DNA of 64,000 nt from Membranipora membranacea. Lineage: Eukaryota; Bryozoa; Gymnolaemata; Cheilostomatida; Membraniporidae. A program made the position numbers and the translations under genes. The notes below the pieces were generated by a model that saw nothing but the letters and a program-made list of their open reading frames with translations, was not told the origin of the DNA and ran no database searches. Below, piece by piece: positions 1-15,200 of this stretch (positions are counted from its first letter, which is position 1; each line of letters opens with the position of its first letter). The stretch covers positions 7,132,001 through 7,196,000 of the forward strand of contig OU612067.1 of assembly GCA_914767715.1 (NCBI GenBank). Direction: 5' to 3'.

Positions 1-563
1 ATGAAGTTATATTGATGGAGAAGTCTATTTTCCAGGAAATCTTTTCATTCATTCTATGTAATCATTGTATCATCAACGTGTCATTATTATATCCTTGTAG
101 CATCTAGACATAAAGTAATACATGTGGAAAACTCTCATTTGTACAATTTCGATCACGTTCAGTTAGAGATGATATATTTAACCAAAGAGGTACATTCAAT
201 AATTGATCATAATGTGCTCATTAAAATCAGTATCGCTCAAATATAAATAATTGAGGATTGTATCTCAGATTGGGTCACCTTAAAAGCAAATGATTTGCAC
301 AAGCTGATAGGCAAAATGAGGATATTAAATCAATGAAAAAGGTGAAATAGTGACGTGACTTTGAAAATCAGTTTCTGCAAATAACTTGCCGATTAGGTGA
401 CAATGCTGGGATAGAAGCATACACATGCTTTCCCTATTCACTTTTTATCTTTGTATGCGTTCAGACTGTCAGCAAGTAATAAATGGCAACTTATGGATAA
501 GGATTGCAAATTGCGATGATTCACCTAACAAACCAAATTTTGTTAATTGATAAATTCACTTAC

Positions 564-1129
564 TAAGCCTGTGGGCCTCGTCATGTTCCTCCTGCTTTTT
601 TATGCGGTTCGACTCGAGCCGCTCGAACAAACTCCTCGGGTCATAAACTTCTTCTGGAGCTTCTGCAATCAGACATCACAGGCTGTGATAGACATTAAAT
701 AGACCAAGATGAGCTCTATCACTGCTGCATTTTTTGACAGACCTTAAATGCAATGGCTCATATATATGCACATACATACATACTACATATACCGAACACT
801 ATTACAGTCTACATTGTCACTATTTTAAAATCTCACATATCAAATGTGTCAGTAATTCAGCTAAGACTAGCACAGACGGAGGTTGATTTTCCAGTTGTGT
901 TCATGTAGACCAGTTAGACAAAGTTTGGGATGCGACATGGCAAGTAGTAATAGTAGTGTGTAAAGCAGAATACTATTTTTACTGGACATATTTTTTTAAC
1001 TCCTTGTATTTACTAACCCTCTGGTTGATGAGGTTGTCTTACTTTCTCCCACTCTTCTTGCCTCTTCTTTTTAGCATCAGCGATATCATCCTCCGATATA
1101 AATTTCTTGAAAGTGGGCAGTTCAGCCAT
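564..1129 (-). CDS. PSME3IP1: PSME3IP1/FAM192A homologue, first two coding exons (partial)
   Basis: Two minus-strand exons are seen: 1018-1129 and 564-662. Exon 1 starts at an ATG with MAELPTFKKFISEDDIADAK and continues into a charged helix (RQEEWEKVRQ). Donor gttagt after 1018 and acceptor at 663-664 join in phase 1 and give PEEAPEEVYDPRSLFERLES, which matches the highly conserved N-terminal NIP30 core of FAM192A (PIP30). In vertebrates this nuclear protein binds the PA28-gamma (PSME3) proteasome activator through its C-terminal part. Exon 2 ends at donor gtaagt (563 downward), so the remaining exons, including the PSME3-binding tail, must lie left of the window; I see none in 1-560. An earlier donor (gtaaga at 1042) gives a wrong phase and was not used. 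Identification is from family resemblance; the start is supported by co-linearity with the family N-terminus. Confidence 0.85.
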
Positions 1130-3226
1130 AACTTCCTATCAACAAGGAAAAGCATTAAAATTGTAGAACAGTATAGTAAAATAACAGCTAGGTTATAGGT
1201 ACTAGCCTACAACTTCTATCTTCGCTTAGGCCTGCTAGTTCAAGCCATTGAGTACTAACCTAACTTTAACATCACGGATAGTTAATCTGGTTGAGCTTCT
1301 TATTGATAATTGCAAGGTCACAGCTTTGATTTTCATCAGTTGATGCTCATGATTTGACCAATGAACTCTTCCTCAGTGATTTGACTTTCACCGTAATTTT
1401 ATCATAGCAGGATTGGGGCTGTTGGTATGATCCGAAGTTGGGAGTCACTAAAAGGAGTATTACAAATTGGCAAATCATACCATTAACGCTAAGGGTCCAT
1501 GCAGAAGCATGTTATTAGTTTAATCCTATTATCTGTGTATGAACCCATTCAGTTTTTGAAATGTTTGACATAAAGCTGATATTATTATTAGATTGGTTAT
1601 GATAAATGCAAGGTCACCATATATCATTACAACCGCTGAAAAATCGTTACAATGAATACACGTCATACTCATGAATAAGTGCGTATTTTTCTTAGAAAAA
1701 TGTTAATTTTCAACCCATTTCCTTCAATTCTGGGTAAACATTTAGTTGCCTTCCAACTCTCTCCTCATCCTGACTGCAATGAACTAAACCTTTAGTTCAT
1801 TACTGTCCGTTCATTAGTTTAGTTTAGTTCATTGCTGTTTAGTTCTTTGCTGACTGTATGTATGACCATTATATGTGATCAGGGAGAATTGTTCCTGATG
1901 TGATATAGACATGCAATAGTCTTGCTAGATAACACCAAGGAGTTGGTTACATTGTCAATTGAATATTTCTAGTCACCAATAACATTTACAAATGACAACT
2001 ACCAGAACAAGCCAACTAACTGGTAATTGACAATCATCTTTCTTTTAAAACACACATTGTCGAAACATGTAAAAAAGCCAACAGATCACTGTACATGTTG
2101 ATGCGCTCATTAAAAAAGGCTAAAACTCGTACTAGAACTGTTGCGTACAAGACAATCTGTAGACCCATCCTAGAAAATGCTTGCCACATCTGGTCACCTT
2201 ATCAAAAAAAATATATTGCTCAGCTTGAAAATGTAAACAGGAAAGCCTTTAGATGGGCATATCGCCTCGGAAAGAGAGATCATATCACACAACTCATGAT
2301 AGATAAAAATTGGTGCACCCTCCTAGAACGGCGTTGTCAAATTGACACAATCCTACATAATCGCATCTTGACTGGCAAGGCTACTGTTGATACAGAGTCA
2401 TTTAATACAACTGTTAACTCCAAATATAGCACCAGAAAAGGTGTGATTAAAAATGCTGTAAATACCGATGTGGCAAAGTACTCGTTTAAAAACAAAATAA
2501 ATAAATAGACCTCACCACTCCACTGTAACACACTTTTTTCTTTTTCTTTTCCCATTACTTAGAAAGCTCCCGTTGTCATGTTTACAAATTACAATATTTG
2601 CATTATAACATCTGAATCGCTCATACACCCAAACTGTCTGTTGCATCATTGTTACATCTAATTGCTGTCTTAATTACTATATATCTCGATAGTGGAGCCT
2701 AACGCTCTGAGTGAGATTATTTGGATCAGATCAGATAACTAAACAATCAAAAGTTTTGACCATATTGTTGACAGGCCTTCTCTTCTGCAGTTATAGTTTG
2801 AAGCATTGACAACTGTGCCATGCAACCTCCGGACTAAATAACTGCAGAATGCCTGTTAAGGTGAGCATAGGATATAAGTGATAAATACCTAGGTGTTTTG
2901 TCTGGTCTCTGGTTAACTTTTGCCAACTTTCACTTCTTCTGAAATTTTTTTCATATCTTTTACAATTGGAGGAGTAAAAGTCACATTTAGACTAGAACTT
3001 ACTTGACACGCTGTGGAATAATTGTACATAGCCTGTGAGCCTGCTTATAGTCTCTTAAGAATCGTATTCCTTCATAAAATATTTGTGGAATAAGCCGAAT
3101 ATCAGAATCAGGATGGATGACAGATGATCACAAGTTCTTGACACTTTATAGAATTATTTTCTACCCTACCAAGTTTACAAATACTCGCCATTACTACACG
3201 CCTGACAGTGGTAATCAGAAATTGAA
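1130..3226. other. Intergenic region between PSME3IP1 and PTPN23
   Basis: This 2.1-kb stretch separates two divergently transcribed genes and should contain both promoters, but I see no convincing TATA box. It contains a LINE 3' fragment (2056-2508, listed separately) and its likely untranslated tail. The rest is AT-rich sequence with short direct repeats of TTTAGTTCATT around 1790-1850. No other gene is recognised. Confidence 0.6.
2056..2508 (+). mobile_element. Non-LTR retrotransposon (LINE) reverse-transcriptase C-terminal fragment
   Basis: An open frame encodes the end of a LINE ORF2. It shows the typical post-palm sequence: LKKAKTRTRTVAYKTICRPI, then LENACHIWSPY, a segment resembling QRKAFR (NVNRKAFRWAYRLGKRD), and LERRCQIDTIL. 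The frame stays open upstream of the first ATG (2095) back to about 2056. It stops at a TAG (2506-2508) followed by about 200 bp ending in short GATCA direct repeats near 2730, which may be the element's 3' tail. This is a 5'-truncated dead copy, as is usual for LINEs. The clade (CR1, RTE or Jockey-like) cannot be decided from this fragment. Confidence 0.75.
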
Positions 3227-6200
3227 ATGGAGGCTGCAAGGCTCCCCATGATATACTTTGATGGGAAGATTTCTCCTGATAAAACAGAATTCACTTCCAT
3301 TCTGTTAAATGTGAGTAAAAAAAGTAGCAAGAAAATAAGATTCATTCTCTGTGATACTTTACACAACTGATATGTAAATAAATAGGCTACATAATCATTG
3401 TATGAATTTGTTATTTATATGATCCTTCACATAAAATGAGTTCCCTGTCAGCTAATTGTCTAATGCACTGCATGCATTGAGTGGTGGTGACTTCCTGTTA
3501 AAAGTTAATGCTCCTAGAGTCCTCCTTCAGTCTAACTTTTCCTGATCATATATATTATAGTTTTCTCTCAAATACTTTGTCAATGAGCTGATTGTTGTGC
3601 GATATAAAGCAATTCTCTCCTTTCTATCACATGCGGTTGAATGAGTTTGGTTCAGTCCTGTAAATGAGTTCTTCCTCGTGAGCAGTAACGCCAGATCATC
3701 CGTGCTGTAAAACCAGCCGCAACCGCACATTCCTGTCCATCCATAGCCCGTCCTGTGGGGCTGCGTGTGGGCCAAAGGAGATAGGGGCCTAATGGTATCA
3801 TCATATCCTGTAGACCTAGGTCTGTTTAGGCACTATCTCAAAGTCACGGTGAAGACTCATAGGGTCCTACAGTAGTTGGATCCATATTGACATCAGGGAC
3901 TTGAATATTTATGTATATTGTACAGCCAGCAGTTTTCAAGTTAGAAGACATTCCTGGTCCAGCATGTAACAATGTGGTCCTCACTGCAATGAACTCTTTG
4001 AAATTGTCCTTTTGTTTCAGTTAATCACCACACATTTTGAAGAGGATTCGTCGGGCTATACCAAAGAATGTCATGAGCTGGATCAGCTAAGAGTGGTATG
4101 TATCATACTGATATCTCAAGCTGGCTTCAAATACAGACTTACATTCTATGTGCAATGGAAAACGACTAAGAGGGATTGAGATCAGTTGAAATACTGGCTG
4201 CCATTGAGAGTTGCTTGTATGTGTATCTGTCAATTGAAATAGTGAGATAAATGGTTTTGTTTTCTGTTTATCAACGCTAATCAACATAACACAGTTGTGT
4301 TATATTATTTTCAGGCAGTTTGCAGTGCTCCGTTGGACTTTACCGGCTGTGGAACTTTGAAGCGGTACTACTGCCAACTATGTTTTTTACTCAACAGATT
4401 TCCTTTTCTTGTCGGCGTCAAAATTGATGGCCTCGATTTTACTTGGTGAGTCAAGACAGTCATTGAGATCCTAGCTGTAGCAGTAGGCTACTCATGTAGG
4501 TAACATTTAGCCTACCATCCTACCATCGGAGCCAGGATTATGGTAGAGAGTTGACTGAAGGGGAAGGGAGAGGGTTATTTCATCTATTTCAATTGTTTTT
4601 TGTTTTGGGTTCTTTGCACATCAGGGAGAACATCTTCGGATGATGGTTGTTACAATAAAAATGTATATATATATCTAGACTGAGATCTCTGAGGTCTTTC
4701 AATTAGGAAAATTCAGCCCCAAATTGTTCACTCAGATTATGTATATTATTCCATAAACAAATGAGTGATTTGTGATCGAAGCTCGCAATGAACAATCGGA
4801 TAGCGATTTCAGCAGTCTCATTGACCCTCTAGTGTCATATGTAACAAAAGCAAACTTGATATCTATCATCAGGCCAAAACCTATATATTATTATTAATGT
4901 AGATAAAGATCACTTTAACATCACTTATCATTTTCAGGGAGGATGTATATGAAGGCAGCTCATACACTCACAGTGAAGTAGAGTTTGAGAAAGCTGCTGC
5001 TATGTATAATATTGGTGCTATTCACTCATACCTTGCCTGCCAGGATAACCGCAGTACAGCTGATGGTTAGTATTACCTGATAGAATATGATTGTTTGTTT
5101 CCTTGCTTGCTACAATATTGGAGATTGGGCTTACATGCCAAAGTTTGCTGCTGTTTACTTCAAACAGCTCATCGGACCTTCAAGTGAGCAGTCTCCTATT
5201 CCAAAGATAATCATATCACTGTATAACATATGTAAATGTTTTCTGATGTTAGTAATGTTGAGTTATTGCTTTTTGACAGGTATGAAGATATCATGTACAC
5301 ATTTACAATGTGCTGCGTGGGCCTTTCAGCAGGTCAGAGATAGCTTTAACTCTAGTTACTGCTCAGACTGGACTTATGACATTTTATCATTCCAAGAACA
5401 GCTGATGCTGGTGAGTGAAAAAGGGAACTTATGTTTGTAAGGAGTGGTTCCCATGGGAGACTCTACAATACATTGGTATTATTCCGCTGATGTGATAGTC
5501 AGACTAAAGGCATATAAAGTTTTATCCAATATGCTTGTATTTGGAGTTGCTCTCCCTCAAGCCGTTGGGAACCGCTAGATAAGGAGCAACCCAAAATGGA
5601 GACAGATTTGATTAAATTTGATCTAGACTAAAGTATGACTTTGAGATACCAGTCCTGTTAAGGTGATATATCTAGTGCTAGATATCACTGTCAGTGGGTC
5701 AGACTCCTACCGATGTGATGTTGATAGCCTACATTTAGCCAGAACCTTTTGGTGAAATTAAAAAAATTCAAACTGCCATGTAACATCATTATGATCAATT
5801 GATATGGTCACATAATAAAAGCTGAATTGTACTTAGATTAGTGACTTTGGAAGAGGTATGATAACATGACCCATATTGGTGATATATTGCTTTTGACCAT
5901 AAACTCAGGTGTAAGCTAAATTTTGGGCCAATGAAACATAGCATTCTTCTGTGGTTCCAAAACATAGGGGTTCTTCCTAGCCCTGTTCACACGGCGTGTG
6001 AACAGGGCTAGGTTCTTCTTGATTTGATCTAATGGAGTAACATCATGTTCATACAGATTGTGGTTGAGACCCTGGATATAAGGATATAATTTCCTTATGA
6101 AATCAGAAATGTTCAGTGGTATCTAGATACTGAATATCCCTATTATATTGATACACACACTAGATTGTCATTTAGATTGATGTATTTTTGATTCAGTTAT

Positions 6201-9200
6201 TCTTCTCAATCTGTGGAGTGGTCTGTATATCAGACACATAAGTTGATCCAGTGGTAACCAACAAAAAGTATAGGCACATAGAGAGCTGCTAGTACTGGCT
6301 CAATTACCCACATATTAGCCTTAAAATTATGGATAAAACCCATGTTCCTTTCATATTCTGCAAAAACAACCCTTAACCAAATGTATATCGATAATCTCGT
6401 TCTTTTTCTCAGGCTCAATCACAGGAGTGTATATTAGAGAAGTCAATGGCAGATAACAGAAAATCATCTATAACAGCAAAAGTAGCATGGCAGTGTGCTG
6501 AGTTTTATAAGAAAGCTTTATCTCATCTCGAGAGCAGCAAAGCTGGTGATGAGTTCGGCTCATCTCAAGTTAAGGTTAGTACAAGCCGGCAAGTACCTCA
6601 CCACTGACTGTTCATCGGATATTAAATAATCACAGTAATGTCAAGGTTTAAAGCCCTCTGTGAAAGTAATTATGGCAGGCAGCATGCATGTATGTATGGG
6701 GGTTGCTGAAACATTAGTTGAGATTTTATGTCACATTAAAACTGAATTAAATTGCATTATATCAATGAGTTAGAGAAAACTCCTTGATTGGATGTAAGAA
6801 CCTTAGCACATGAGTACATAGATGTTCGATAAGTGTTATGATGAAAACCTTTTCAACAAAACTATGGAAAAAAATCATGATATTCATCCTTTTCCTAAAT
6901 TTTCTGCCTATCAACTGCAATTTGCATAAACGCAAGCCTGTAGTTTAAATTCTCAAACACAGATCAGCCCAAATAGCTGGTTTTTACATACCATCATCAA
7001 CAACCTTTCAAACAACAACCCAAACAGAGTGTCAATGATGCCATGTGTGAATGTTTCAAACTGTTTGATCTTTATTTTCCTTCACAGAAATGGAAGAAGC
7101 ACATGGAGTTAAAGCTGAACTTTACTCGTTGTGTGACGTACTATTATCTAACTCTACAATCTGAGGACATGCAGCAGCATGGAGAGAGAGTGGCCTACGC
7201 TCAGGCTGCTGCCGAGAAACTAGCTGAGTGTCACAAACTCTCACAGGTTGGTGATACATCGAATTAGATCTGATCGCCGTCTGTATTCGGAACGTGATGT
7301 GATCTGTTATTTTTATTGCATAATTGGGAATGTAAGCTACATCTAGATTAGGCTAGGTGTCAATGTAGATTAATTACGTATCTGGTCACATTGTTGAAAA
7401 TGTGTACTAGAGGCGCACAACACCAATAGTTTGACATGTCTTCCACATCTAAATATTACAGAATTTTAAGCATACCACTGTCAATCGCTGCTTAGTACAG
7501 AATTTTTTTTCTTCATATAACCGACTATGGTTCAAATAAAGTCAAATACTGCCTTTCTATGAAATGTCTTGAACAGGTATAAGTGATAAATATGTGATAA
7601 TTGGTGCGTGAATACAGCTGTGATCTACTTTATAAGTGGTCCACTGAGTTGACAATATCACTGATGTTCCTCAGTTGACGCTGAGATTGTATGTTTCAAA
7701 TATGCCATTGCTCAGTTCAACACCAGAATTAAGTAGCCTTGTTTTTAATAATTTGTTGTTATGTTTTCCTTCACAGAATATGAGCGAAGAAGTGAAGACA
7801 GCTGTGCAGTTTATAAATGATGTTGTGGCAGGAAAACTAACAGCTGCTAAGAAAGAAAACGATTTTATATACCACGCTAAAATACCCTCACTCGATTCAC
7901 TGCCTGATATTAAAGGTTTGTGTGAGATTTACCTTATCCTTAAACTTATCTAGATAATGCTATGTGTGTTAGCTGCGTAGTATTCAATGTAAATTCAGCC
8001 TACGTTATTTAATTAAGATCGGAGTTGTCCACACTCAAACTCATTATAATATCCTTTACTATCATGTGTGTGGTAGTTTTGCAACTGACTAGGCAAAGGA
8101 GCAGAGTGCTGAATATACTAAATACAAGCTTCAGTATGAAACCATATTAACCTTATGACAAACATAACCGTTTTACATTGTCAAAGTAAGACATTGGTCC
8201 CTCAATTTAATGTGATGGTCACAGTTTTGTGAGAAATATCCGTTTGTTCGGATCTCGAGAATATCTCTATCATTTTTGTAACTTGTAAACCAATATGAGT
8301 GTAATTTAGTAAATTTGCTTTAGGGGTCAGATGGTCTCCTTGGTATATTATGGTCTCTGTGATTTTTACCCATAAATATTGTGGTGTATTTTATAGGGGC
8401 AGCTCTAGTTAAAGGAATCGGATTTGAGGTATCAGATAAGTCGGTATCTGGAGCTGATATCTTCTCTAAGCTTGTACCTATAGAAGCTCACGAGGCCTCG
8501 TCTCTCTACAGGTATGACTTATCTAATCTCAGCTAAGTGAGCTCTGCTTATACCGTAATGGCGCACTGATCATGTGATATACATTGCATGTTCCTCATCA
8601 ATCGAGAGTGAATTAATTCACTTAGCATGAGTACCATCAGATGGGATTCGGTGTGATGCCCAGGCTTACCTCATTATTCAGGGATGGGCACATGTGAGGT
8701 ACTCGCTCAAAATTGAATAACGATCAGAGATACACATGCTTATAGTGTAGTCACGATGTCATTGTGCCACAATGGTGTTGTAATGGCGGCTTTACCTTCG
8801 CATGGAACTAGGAAAATAGATTTCTCAGAGCATGCATTCTGAACTGCTTCGAAGGAAACACGTAGACTAATAAAATAGTAGAATTCATCACGGTTTATCA
8901 CAACATAGCCACATTCAATGTAGGGTTTTTATGAACTGATATCGGGTGTAAACTTTTGATGAAATTTTCTGCCATCTATTGAGTAAGGAGTGTAATATAT
9001 CCTATCTTTTATGACAATTTTTTATTTCAACAGTCTACACAGTAAGTGGTCTATTTTAATATCTGGGTAGACAACTACATCACTTCAATTTAGAGCTGTT
9101 CCAAAAAATAAACTGATAATTCAGCCCTAGAATTACTATTATAATATGTGTTAGGCATTTGAATGTCATGTTGTGTATCATTGGTCATTTCAGTGAAGAG

Positions 9201-12200
9201 AAAGCTAAACTACTGCGTGACGTCGGAGGAAGGATAGAAGAACATGATGTCACACTTACGTAAGTTTCTCTTCCTCCATAAGCTAAAGAGTAATTAAGTT
9301 ATAGTACTCATCAAAAATAGTTTACAGCTTTACATCTCAAGGTTGATATATGATATGTTATTCAGGTGGTATTGCATATTTAGTTGGTTCGAGCTCAGCG
9401 CCACGATGCACAACCCTATCCTTCTGTGGGTATTACTACCAAATTGTATGCTGAATCAACAGCACTGATACTTGCCAGGCCCTTGCTGTTAACAATATGC
9501 TCTCCTGATTTTCAAAAACTTTATATAGTTATGAATCAATTCAAATTCATTAATTTAATTGCATATATGTATCCCACATAAACTGGCCACCTTTCCTCTG
9601 GTGCTTCACGGCTCTCTTCAATTATATTCTTATTCTTAAAGACTGCCCAAAGACCAATGTGTTTTATAGTCAGGCAGTTACTTAGGATAAAGTTGTATCG
9701 GATTCGCATGGTAAAAAAATTCAATGCTCTTCTTAGCATGCAACTGCCTGTCTATAAGATGCATCGGTCTTTGGGTAGTATTTAAGCCTGTTTTTATGAT
9801 GATGATTTTGACCTATATTACAGACAGTACCTGGCCTCCCTACAGATTGACCCGGAGCGCTTACTACCCGAGTTTGATAATATACCCGATGTTCTGGTGG
9901 AGAAATGTGCTGCTATTAGTATTAGGCCAGAGACTATGAAGGAACTTACTAGTGCTATGCATGGTCAGTTCAGCTTAACACTGAATACTTTCTTCTTGTT
10001 TTTATTATTCTGCTTAAATGACGGATATAAATGAATGCTTTTAATGATTGTAATAAAATTTATTGTATTGAGTGCAAGGGAACATGCTAGATAGTCCAGG
10101 GAATGGAGTGACAGCTGTCCAACTTAACTACCTTAAAGGCACCAGGACGTATAAATAATGAGCAGCGGTATGGGACTGGGAGTGGCTGCCCCTCACCGCC
10201 CATTGTGGGCCCACAGATGCTCCGTCAGACCATTCATACATTTGTCAGAAATGTGCGAGTCATAAGCTGCTAAGTTTTGCTTGTGGGACAGGCATCAATA
10301 CTAAAAACTTGCAGCCTGACAAATTATTGCATTCAAGAGTCTGGAAATTTTTCCCAAGTGGTCATAAATTCTTTTAATGTTTTACATGTAAAGCTCATAA
10401 ACAAAACGTGCACCATAGACTTGAGGTAAGGTCAATGACCGTTCCGAATATCAAGATACCATATACCATTGGAAAGCTGCTGCGCTACGAGTACTTTTAA
10501 TATGATATTCACACCAAATTACAAAAGTGAAGCTAGAATAACGCTATCACCATTCATTGTATACTCTATCGCTGAAGAATGCCCAGAAACAGCTGTTTTT
10601 AGGGCCTTTTGAGGTATATTTGGGCAATTTCTGGCGAAAAATGAAAATCCAATGAAGATTTGATAATTTACCTGTATCTTTGGTAGCTTTATCTGCAATT
10701 CACCAGTTTTGTTATAAACTTATTTTCATCAAAGCAAAGACTAATGGTAGCTCCACAAATCCTTTTAGTTTGCTATTTTTTCTGTATTTCTTTTTCTCTA
10801 CAGTAATTACAGCCCAACTCTATTGTCTTTTTCTCTCTCTCTGTTTTTAGCGCTGGCTGGTATCTCTGTAGATGTAGAGACAGACATCAGATCCACTGAA
10901 GATATGCTGCTCGAAGAAACAGATGAGGAGGCCGAGTTTCAGGTATGTGTTAATATAAGTGCTCAAATTTTGCTCGGGTTGACGGTAGTAGTATTTCATC
11001 ATCAACCATATTACAATCTGCTGTGAATTTGGTTGATAATGTGATGCTACTACAATCAACCCGGCAATAATTGAGCACTCATACTAGGTATGTGTCAATA
11101 GTTGAATAATAGCTGCTATGGTTGTACCAAAAAGTGAGTATTCTTGGAGGGTTGATGGGTATGAGGGAGCCAATACATCTCGCAGAGAGAGTGAGGTAAT
11201 GTTTGGCTGACTTAGTAATGAAAACATCATTACAGTACTTAGAATTGATCACATCCAGGAGCTGTTCTTTGGGAACCAAAAGTTTAGTGTGCTGATGTAC
11301 TGTACTGCATGAAATAAACGCAGATGAAAGATACCCATAAATATTTGATTGAAATTTTGTTGTTTTGCTATATAAATTTTATATGATCATTTGTAGTATG
11401 GTAAATTATACTCGCTTCTGTTTCACTGCTCAATAATTTTCATAAAAGCCCAATCTGTAAATAACCACAATTTTTTATGAGTTCCATGTTGCTTATTCGT
11501 TCTCAGGAGAAGTTTGGGAAGAGAAGGATACTGGTTATGTTTGAGGAGATCCGAGCTGAGCTTGACAAGTGTAAGCAGGCCTTCACTCGAGCCAGCCAGA
11601 GTAACATTGAACTACACAAAGCCATGAATCTACACATACAAAACCTTAAACTGCTCGCCTCCCCACTTGACGACATCAAAACTGCCCTTCCCAATCCTAA
11701 CACTGCGCTGGGTGAGTGACTGTTAGGATGTATGTACATCCTAGATAGTGCATACATATGTAAATATGTTGGACTGAAGGACCATTAGATTAATTCCCCC
11801 CTACAGCCGTGGCCAGCAACCTCTGTCACTGGCTGAGAGATTTGTAATAATTTTAATGGGTTTACTTATAACAGAAAATTACTCAGGTTATCTTGCACTG
11901 TAGTCTTCCTGCTGAAGAAATTTGTAAAGATATGTCTGCCAATGTTCTGTTAGTTATGATATATTTAGAATTAAACAACGGCCTAAATGCAGCCAACTGA
12001 TGTTCTTTCGTGAACGTAGCTGACTAAAATGGTTCTTGTCTTCAATTGTTGACCTCTATATATTCATATGTTATATGCGGAGTACTGTATATTTTTTACA
12101 TTTTGTTAGTTTTTTTGTATTCATGTGTATCACACATTGTTTATTTTGTATGTTAGCCTCAGAGGAGATAGCAGTGGTAAGCAGAGTAAAGGAGTTATTC

Positions 12201-15200
12201 TCTAAGATAAATGAGATGAGGTCACAGCGCACATCTCTCTATAGTCAGCTTAGAGATCAGGTGTTAGCTGATGATATCACTAAAAGTATCGTCACTAGAA
12301 GTTCCGACGACACACAGGTAATGGCGTCCACTCTGTTTATTGGTTTTTGAAGATAAGCTTCCACACTAATAGCTGATACTACCACTGAAAAGTGCGGGTC
12401 TGAAGTTCGGAACTCTTTTGCAAATGTCTGGCTCAGAAATCAGTTATAATACACTGATGACTAAACTAACATGAGCTTTTCTGGAAGCTCATTCAACCAA
12501 AAACGACCAACATCACAATCTGATTGCTCACTCAGTGAGGGAGACCTGCTGGGGTCTCGCTGCCAAATTGCTCAGTCATTGATGGAACTATGTACTTTCT
12601 GAGTAGACAATTTGGGAACGAATTTATCTAATTGAAAGACTAAAGAGCAAAATGATTATTTTCTATCACCCATTCTAACTGAAAGACCTCCAGTCTTACA
12701 TCATAGCCTTTATCTCCTGTGAGTAGCCTTACTACATCAAAAGAGCTAGTTGAGTCATAATACATTTTGCAGAAAAATTTTATACTTTGACAACTGGGTT
12801 AGAAAATGAGTACTTGTATAATATTCGTTGCTTGTAGGCGTTAGGGGAATTGTATAATATTGTTGTTTGTAGGCGTTATTTGCTGAGCAGTTGAAGAAAC
12901 ACTCTACCCTCACAGATCAGATAGAGATGTATCTGATGGCCCAGCCTAAGATTCTCGATGCGCTCACTAAAGCTAACATCAACTTTGTACCAGTGAGACA
13001 GAAAATAGACCTCGCTCTTCACCAGTAAGTTATGGTAACAAATATCCCATAATGCAATTCTGTTCCTCATATTTGTAGATCACCAGGCTTTGTTATGGAA
13101 TTGAAGACCTAAATCCAGAGTTCATTGATTGAGGCTAATATCCATTTTAGCTCAGTGATCAGCACAGGTTTTTGCTTTATCTTCAAGAAATTTGCATTTG
13201 AGAGGGACGGGTTTGTAGTCTACGCAGGAAATGTGCTTGTTGATTTGGTTCTAACTTCTGCACATGCAATGCCTAAAAGGGAATCTATTCAACACTAAAA
13301 TAAACTCAAATGATAGACATATTGTAGGCGTTGCAAGTTAGCCAGCTGTGATAAAAAACTACCCAATTAATTGTAACACTGTATAAAGGAATTTGACATT
13401 ACTATATTGGCAGCATCTTCAACTGCAGTGCATTGTTGACTATATTGCCCCATAAAAACTGACCTCTATGTCTAAAGCCGAATGCTGAGAAGTAAAGTTT
13501 ACAAACGACAATGCATGATTGGTATTTGCATTGGTTAATTATCATTTCTCTATCAGTCCAAGGCTAGATAACATTGAAATGTCGTGACCAATTTTTACTC
13601 AAAACTAATGTTGCCATTGTTAAAAAAAATTTCATATCGAACTGGACGGTATTTAATACATACGATACTAAACGATGAAAACAAGAAATAGACGAAAGGC
13701 ACAGAAGGGCGTGGATTACAATGGATATCAGAATACATACTTATATAATGTTGTTGACCAGGACCTAGTACAGGCTCATATTATCCAGTTTTCTTATCTC
13801 AACATGAGAAGGTTCAGTTGATTGTTGGTGGTGTCTATTCGCAGCAATGCAGCGGAAGCAGCAAAACTGTTATAGTTTGATGTTACAAAAAGTTAAAACA
13901 AATTTTCAAATTCTGAATATCAACTTACCATAGTTACCAATTTTAATGGGCTTATTATTGAATTGCGATAATATCTAACACTAGTAACCATACACTTCAA
14001 GTTCATCGATGTTGATCAGGTCTGTTTGGCCTGTGGGAGTAAGTATTGGAAGCCTGACATACCGCCCATACTTGTAAGGACTACACGGCATCCATTTTAC
14101 CGGAGTTGATATCACTCCTGTGTAAAAATAACAGGCCTGGCCTGTTGAGTTGGTGATTGATGCTGACTGAGATTCAGCTACTGAGTATTCAAAGTTACGT
14201 AGTCTCTCTGCAATGGAAAGTGTATCATACATTCTAACAGGGCGTGTTTATGACTTACACTTGAAGAGTAAGATAGCAGGCTGACACAGGTTATAGTCAG
14301 GCAGCTATAACTCGTGCACGATCTCAATCTTGTTTGGATGTAATAGCAGTGATAGCCGCTTTACTTTTGTGCATTTGAAGTCAATAATTGCGCAGGAAGG
14401 GAATGAAAAAAGGAAGGAGATTTCCAGGAAGTATTTTATACTGATTCAAACAAATTTATTTGAAAACTAAATATGCAAGGTTAAGGTTGTATTCCACCCA
14501 CCCTGACAGCAGTCTATCCGGTTTGTCAGGACAGCCCCAACTATGTAGTGAGCATTCTCATGATCAGCCAGCAACCATGGGTTAGACTCTCAACCAGTCG
14601 CAAAGATTGTATGAGGATCGCCATCAAATGCACGATGTGGTAACAAATTGGTATCCCATAATGAAGACCCAGAACCATCTTTACCTACAATCATAAAGCT
14701 CAATGAATGTTAAAAAGTACATACCATAGATTTATCATAATTTAATAAATGTTAATATTTTAATGATGTATTAAAAATATTAATAATTTAACTTTATAGA
14801 TATTAATAATTTAATACATTGTCTGTATAGTATAGCCTTGTCTATGATACACACTAAGTGATTCTGAGCAGCTCATTTTCCCAGTTTAATATTTTGAGAA
14901 TGTCAGATAAAGTTGATCGTGCTGTACTGCATTAGTAAAATATTATTGTCGCTCACCTCTGGAAAGGAGCCTTATATTTGGTGAGCGACTCCGCCATAGA
15001 ATGATATCCAAGTCATTAGAGACTGTGCAGTCAGTCTCTGAGGGGATCAGTGGAAATTTACAGTAAAACTGTCCATTATAAAGAGCTGGTGTAGTCATAA
15101 AAGTCATTGAAGTGAGAGCACAGAGTATCGCGTCGTGCAGTCTGTCAGTAGCCTCGAGTGCCTCCTCATCTTGAGCACATATATAGTGTAGGCCTACCCT

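Noticed and set aside
5087-5440. 117-codon plus-strand open frame as a separate gene
   Set aside because: Its second half is simply PTPN23 exon 5 (5280-5410) read together with intron sequence.
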